From NCBI GenBank assembly GCA_001314865.1, contig LJZR01000006.1, positions 1 through 64,000 of the forward strand: a stretch of 64,000 bases of DNA. The letters run 5' to 3'. Each line of letters starts with the position of its first letter. Position 1 is the stretch's first letter. Source of the stretch: Phormidesmis priestleyi Ana (GTDB lineage Bacteria > Cyanobacteriota > Cyanobacteriia > Phormidesmidales > Phormidesmidaceae). A program made the translations under genes and the position numbers. The notes under the pieces are model-generated. The model did not search any database, was not told the DNA's origin, and was given only the letters and a program-made list of their open reading frames with translations. This document shows, piece after piece, positions 61,572 to 64,000 of the stretch.

Positions 61572-63806
61572 GTGAGTAACCTGCTGTATCAAAAAACCAT
61601 TTTTACTATGTTTTCTCCCGTAGAAAGTGATTTTTCCACGAGCGCTCAGGAAAGCGGATTGCCTAACGAGCCATCCATTCTAGCTAGCGAAGCATCGCTG
61701 GGCGAAACAGCGACTTATGCACCTACGCTTTTAGCCTCTGGCTTACCAGATGAAACCTCATTTGACTTACCCGTTGTAACTACGGCTGAGGCCCTGCTGG
61801 TTGATGAGATGATGGCGGTGCCTAACGCACTGGTTATCAACAATACAACGCCCAGAAATTCATCTGGAAATTTGCCTGGAAATTCACCAGCGCTGCTTGA
61901 CGATTTATTGGTAGAGACAGAGGCAGAGACAGCGGTAGAGGCAGATGCGCTGCTCCTGGGCGGGTTGATGAACTCAGAGAGCGAATCACAAACCGAGAAT
62001 CGTGCCTCTTCTCCAACCGGGTTAGATCAGGCCAGCCTTAATAGTGCGGTCGGTACGTTCGTTGTTGATAGCAGCGGCCAGGTAGAGATTGACTTCCTTT
62101 TTGATGGCGGCGGCTATGCGGGCGAGTTGGCTCTTTTTAGCTTGGAAGGCATGGGCTCGCTGAGCAAAGAAGCGTTTATTCAAGAGGCATTTCAGCGCGT
62201 GCTGAGCGGATCTCCTCGCGGTCAGGTAGTGATTGCTGACACGACAGAAGCGGCGCAGTTTTCAGGAGAGTTGGGAGAGCGCGATCGCAACCAAGGCACC
62301 CCAACTTCTACAAAAGTATTGAACCTCGCCCCAGGTAGCCGGTTTGCGCTGATGCTCATTCCCAATGGCACCGTCGCTGAAGCCGCCACGAGCGATCAGT
62401 CACCGCTATTTTCAATTGCCGCCTTTAATCCTAATGGCGGCACCCAAATAGCACAGGCCGCTAAAGGCGTCTTTGGGATAGAAGACCTGCCAGTTAACAC
62501 AAGCGATGCTGACTTCAATGACATTATTTTTCGACTCAAGGGCGCGACCAGTGATATCGCCAGCCTTGAGGAAGTCATTAACCCCGCCAACAACTGGCGC
62601 ACCAACCCAATCGCCCAACCCTTTTTCGCAGAGCCTCAGTTCCTCAAACCCGAAACTCCTGTTCCACCCCTTATAGAACCGCCCACTACAGAGCCGCCCA
62701 CTATAGAGCCGCCCACTACAGAGCCGCCCACTATAGAGCCGCCAGTCGCCGAAGGGCCGCCAGTCGTTGAAAAGCCCCCTGTTTCTCAAGAGCCTCCTGT
62801 TTCTGAAGAGCCGCCAGTCGTTAAAGGGCCCCCTGTTTCTGAAAAACCCCCTGTTCCTGAAAAACCTCCAGTCATTGAAAAAAAACCTGTTCCTGAAGAG
62901 CCTCCTGTTTCTGAAAAACCCCCTGTTCCTGAAGAACCTCCAGTCATTGAAAAAAACCCTGTTCCTGAAGAGCCTCCTGTTTCTGAAAAACCCCCTGTTC
63001 CTGAAGAACCTCCAGTCATTGAAAAAAACCCTGTTCCTGAAGAGCCCCCTGTTGCTGAAAAACCCCCTGTTCCTGAAGAGCCTGTAACACCACCTATCGA
63101 AGAGCTTCCAGTGACGGAGGGTCCATCCTCATCCATTAGCAACATCTCCAATAGCGTCAGCAAGTTTACGCCTGGAACCAGCGTCGCTGAGCTAGCGGCA
63201 AGTGGGGCCCAGCGCATTACTCTTGGAACGCAAACCATCTACATTGGCACTCAGCAGGTGACGAGTATTAACCAAAACCCAATTATCCGCAGTGTTGACC
63301 CCGTGAACCCAGCGAACAACTGGCTACGCACTGATGTAGAAACGACGGGTACTGATGGACGAGGACTGGGCCTGTTTTGGTCTGGATCGGCGCTGTACGG
63401 CGTCTTTAGCGTAGATGGTACGCAGGGTAGCCCCAGTCAAGACTTCCGACGGGCAACCGGCGGCGCACAGCAAAACTGGCTCAAGAGCTTTGGCGCAGGG
63501 GGTGGAAAGAAAATTGCTGTGATTGGTGAAATTGATCCGGCGACAGGCGACTTGTTAAGAGCAGCTCATCTCTCCGCTGTTTTAAGTAGCGGCGCAACGA
63601 ATTCTTTGTCTGTTAACGATATATCGCTCAACGAGGCTGGAAATTTGGTTGTAAGCGCAAGTTCTTTCTCCAATCCACGCCGTCCTGACGGTAGCGCACT
63701 CAGCCGCAATCCGGGCAATACGGCAAGTTCTCCGTTTGACTACACCATAGAGCTGACTGCCGAGCTCAGTAGGGTTGTGAGTACGTCGGCACCAGGTTGG
63801 TCGTAG
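61572..63806 (+). CDS. DUF4114 protein with proline/glutamate repeats
   Basis: This 744-residue protein, probably of the cell surface or secreted, starts at GTG 61572 or ATG 61608. An acidic Ser/Thr-rich N-terminus (about 15-155) leads to a domain at about 155-335 that reads like DUF4114 (LALFSLEGMGSL ... GIEDLPVNTSDADFNDIIF; the Asp-rich D-x-DFND motif suggests Ca2+ binding). A repeat region (about 365-520) has units PPTTEPPTIE and PPVSEKPPVPEEPPVIEK. The C-terminal part (about 540-744) includes DGRGLGLFWSG. No classical signal peptide is seen at the start; export may use a C-terminal signal. Confidence 0.65.
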   Translation: MSNLLYQKTIFTMFSPVESDFSTSAQESGLPNEPSILASEASLGETATYAPTLLASGLPDETSFDLPVVTTAEALLVDEMMAVPNALVINNTTPRNSSGNLPGNSPALLDDLLVETEAETAVEADALLLGGLMNSESESQTENRASSPTGLDQASLNSAVGTFVVDSSGQVEIDFLFDGGGYAGELALFSLEGMGSLSKEAFIQEAFQRVLSGSPRGQVVIADTTEAAQFSGELGERDRNQGTPTSTKVLNLAPGSRFALMLIPNGTVAEAATSDQSPLFSIAAFNPNGGTQIAQAAKGVFGIEDLPVNTSDADFNDIIFRLKGATSDIASLEEVINPANNWRTNPIAQPFFAEPQFLKPETPVPPLIEPPTTEPPTIEPPTTEPPTIEPPVAEGPPVVEKPPVSQEPPVSEEPPVVKGPPVSEKPPVPEKPPVIEKKPVPEEPPVSEKPPVPEEPPVIEKNPVPEEPPVSEKPPVPEEPPVIEKNPVPEEPPVAEKPPVPEEPVTPPIEELPVTEGPSSSISNISNSVSKFTPGTSVAELAASGAQRITLGTQTIYIGTQQVTSINQNPIIRSVDPVNPANNWLRTDVETTGTDGRGLGLFWSGSALYGVFSVDGTQGSPSQDFRRATGGAQQNWLKSFGAGGGKKIAVIGEIDPATGDLLRAAHLSAVLSSGATNSLSVNDISLNEAGNLVVSASSFSNPRRPDGSALSRNPGNTASSPFDYTIELTAELSRVVSTSAPGWS
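62680..63095. repeat. Proline-rich coding tandem repeats in the DUF4114 gene
   Basis: First, 15-36-bp units encode EPPTIEPPTT. Then a 72-bp higher-order unit (24 residues, PVIEKNPVPEEPPVSEKPPV-like) is repeated three times with very few changes, indicating recent duplication. Confidence 0.92.
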
Positions 63807-63900
63807 GCGTCTGCTCTTTTTAGGCGTCTGCTCTTTTTAGGCGTCTGCTCTGCTCTTCCATAGTGGAAAGGTATAGTGAGTGGAAAGGTATAGTGGAAAG
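63807..63900. repeat. Tandem repeats after the DUF4114 gene
   Basis: GCGTCTGCTCTTTTTAG units of 17 bp (63807-63857) are followed by TGGAAAGGTATAG units of 13-16 bp (63862-63900). The rest to 64000 has one HIP1 site and no complete gene. Confidence 0.85.
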
Positions 63901-64000
63901 GGTCTTGCTTGCAGTAAATATGCCTGTGAATTCCCTTTCTACGCCTTGTCAGTTTAAAGTCGTTGAAGTTTTTGTGGCGATCGCTAGCCCTCGCCTTGAG

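Noticed and set aside
1-64000. Insertion sequences or prophage
   Set aside because: No transposase, integrase or phage structural gene and no long terminal inverted repeats were recognised.

Overview
The window is cyanobacterial chromosome. The octamer GCGATCGC (the HIP1 repeat of cyanobacteria) recurs throughout. The gene content also points there: a complete pix phototaxis operon with a cyanobacteriochrome receptor, a plastid-type pyruvate dehydrogenase E2, DUF389 and DUF2227 proteins, a DhnA-type class I aldolase and SphR-type Pho boxes. The species cannot be named from this sequence. A striking general trait is that a large share of intergenic regions, and many disordered protein segments, carry short tandem duplications of 8-24 bp.

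Layout. (1) 1-3300: a compact AT-richer island without HIP1, holding DUF262 protein - HEPN RNase-like protein - DNA cytosine-5 methyltransferase in one overlapping operon. A decayed gene lies at its right edge. (2) 3340-13433: housekeeping genes, namely a nucleoside deaminase, PDH E2, YlqD, acyl-ACP/CoA synthetase, a desaturase-SDR fusion, mutL, dapB and a BON protein. A probable unannotated structured RNA with its own terminator lies between mutL and dapB. (3) 14316-23764: pixG-H-I-J-L, a chemotaxis-like phototaxis pathway running from PatA-type and CheY-type regulators through CheW to a membrane photoreceptor and a hybrid CheA; moaD follows. (4) 25362-27415: a two-gene operon of a TIR protein and a KGGVGR-ATPase/TIR fusion, placed directly downstream of the terminator of the ribosomal operon rplS / tRNA-Trp / secE-nusG-rplK-rplA-rplJ-rplL (27695-32169). 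(5) 32376-36717: map, two TonB-like envelope proteins and pstS. (6) 36718-38511: the pstS/CHAD intergenic region carries two arrays of 11-bp Pho repeats, next to a CHAD (polyphosphate-binding type) gene. (7) 38567-45460: an MFS transporter, DUF389, tRNA-Val, DUF2227, two paralogous small lipoproteins and a SagB-type dehydrogenase. (8) 45623-55170: TPR proteins, methionine-salvage genes mtnB-mtnD-mtnC, an XPB-like helicase and aspartase. (9) 55428-64000: a stand-alone DUF4347 protein, aldo/keto reductase, DEDDh exonuclease, a 42-residue membrane protein, ExbD, SDR, class I aldolase and a proline-repeat DUF4114 surface protein.

Two loci look like conflict or defence systems rather than housekeeping: the DUF262-HEPN-methyltransferase operon and the TIR + KGGVGR-ATPase-TIR operon. 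I found no CRISPR array, no insertion sequence, no rRNA and no phage structural gene. Functions are assigned by recognising motifs in translated sequence; no database search was run.
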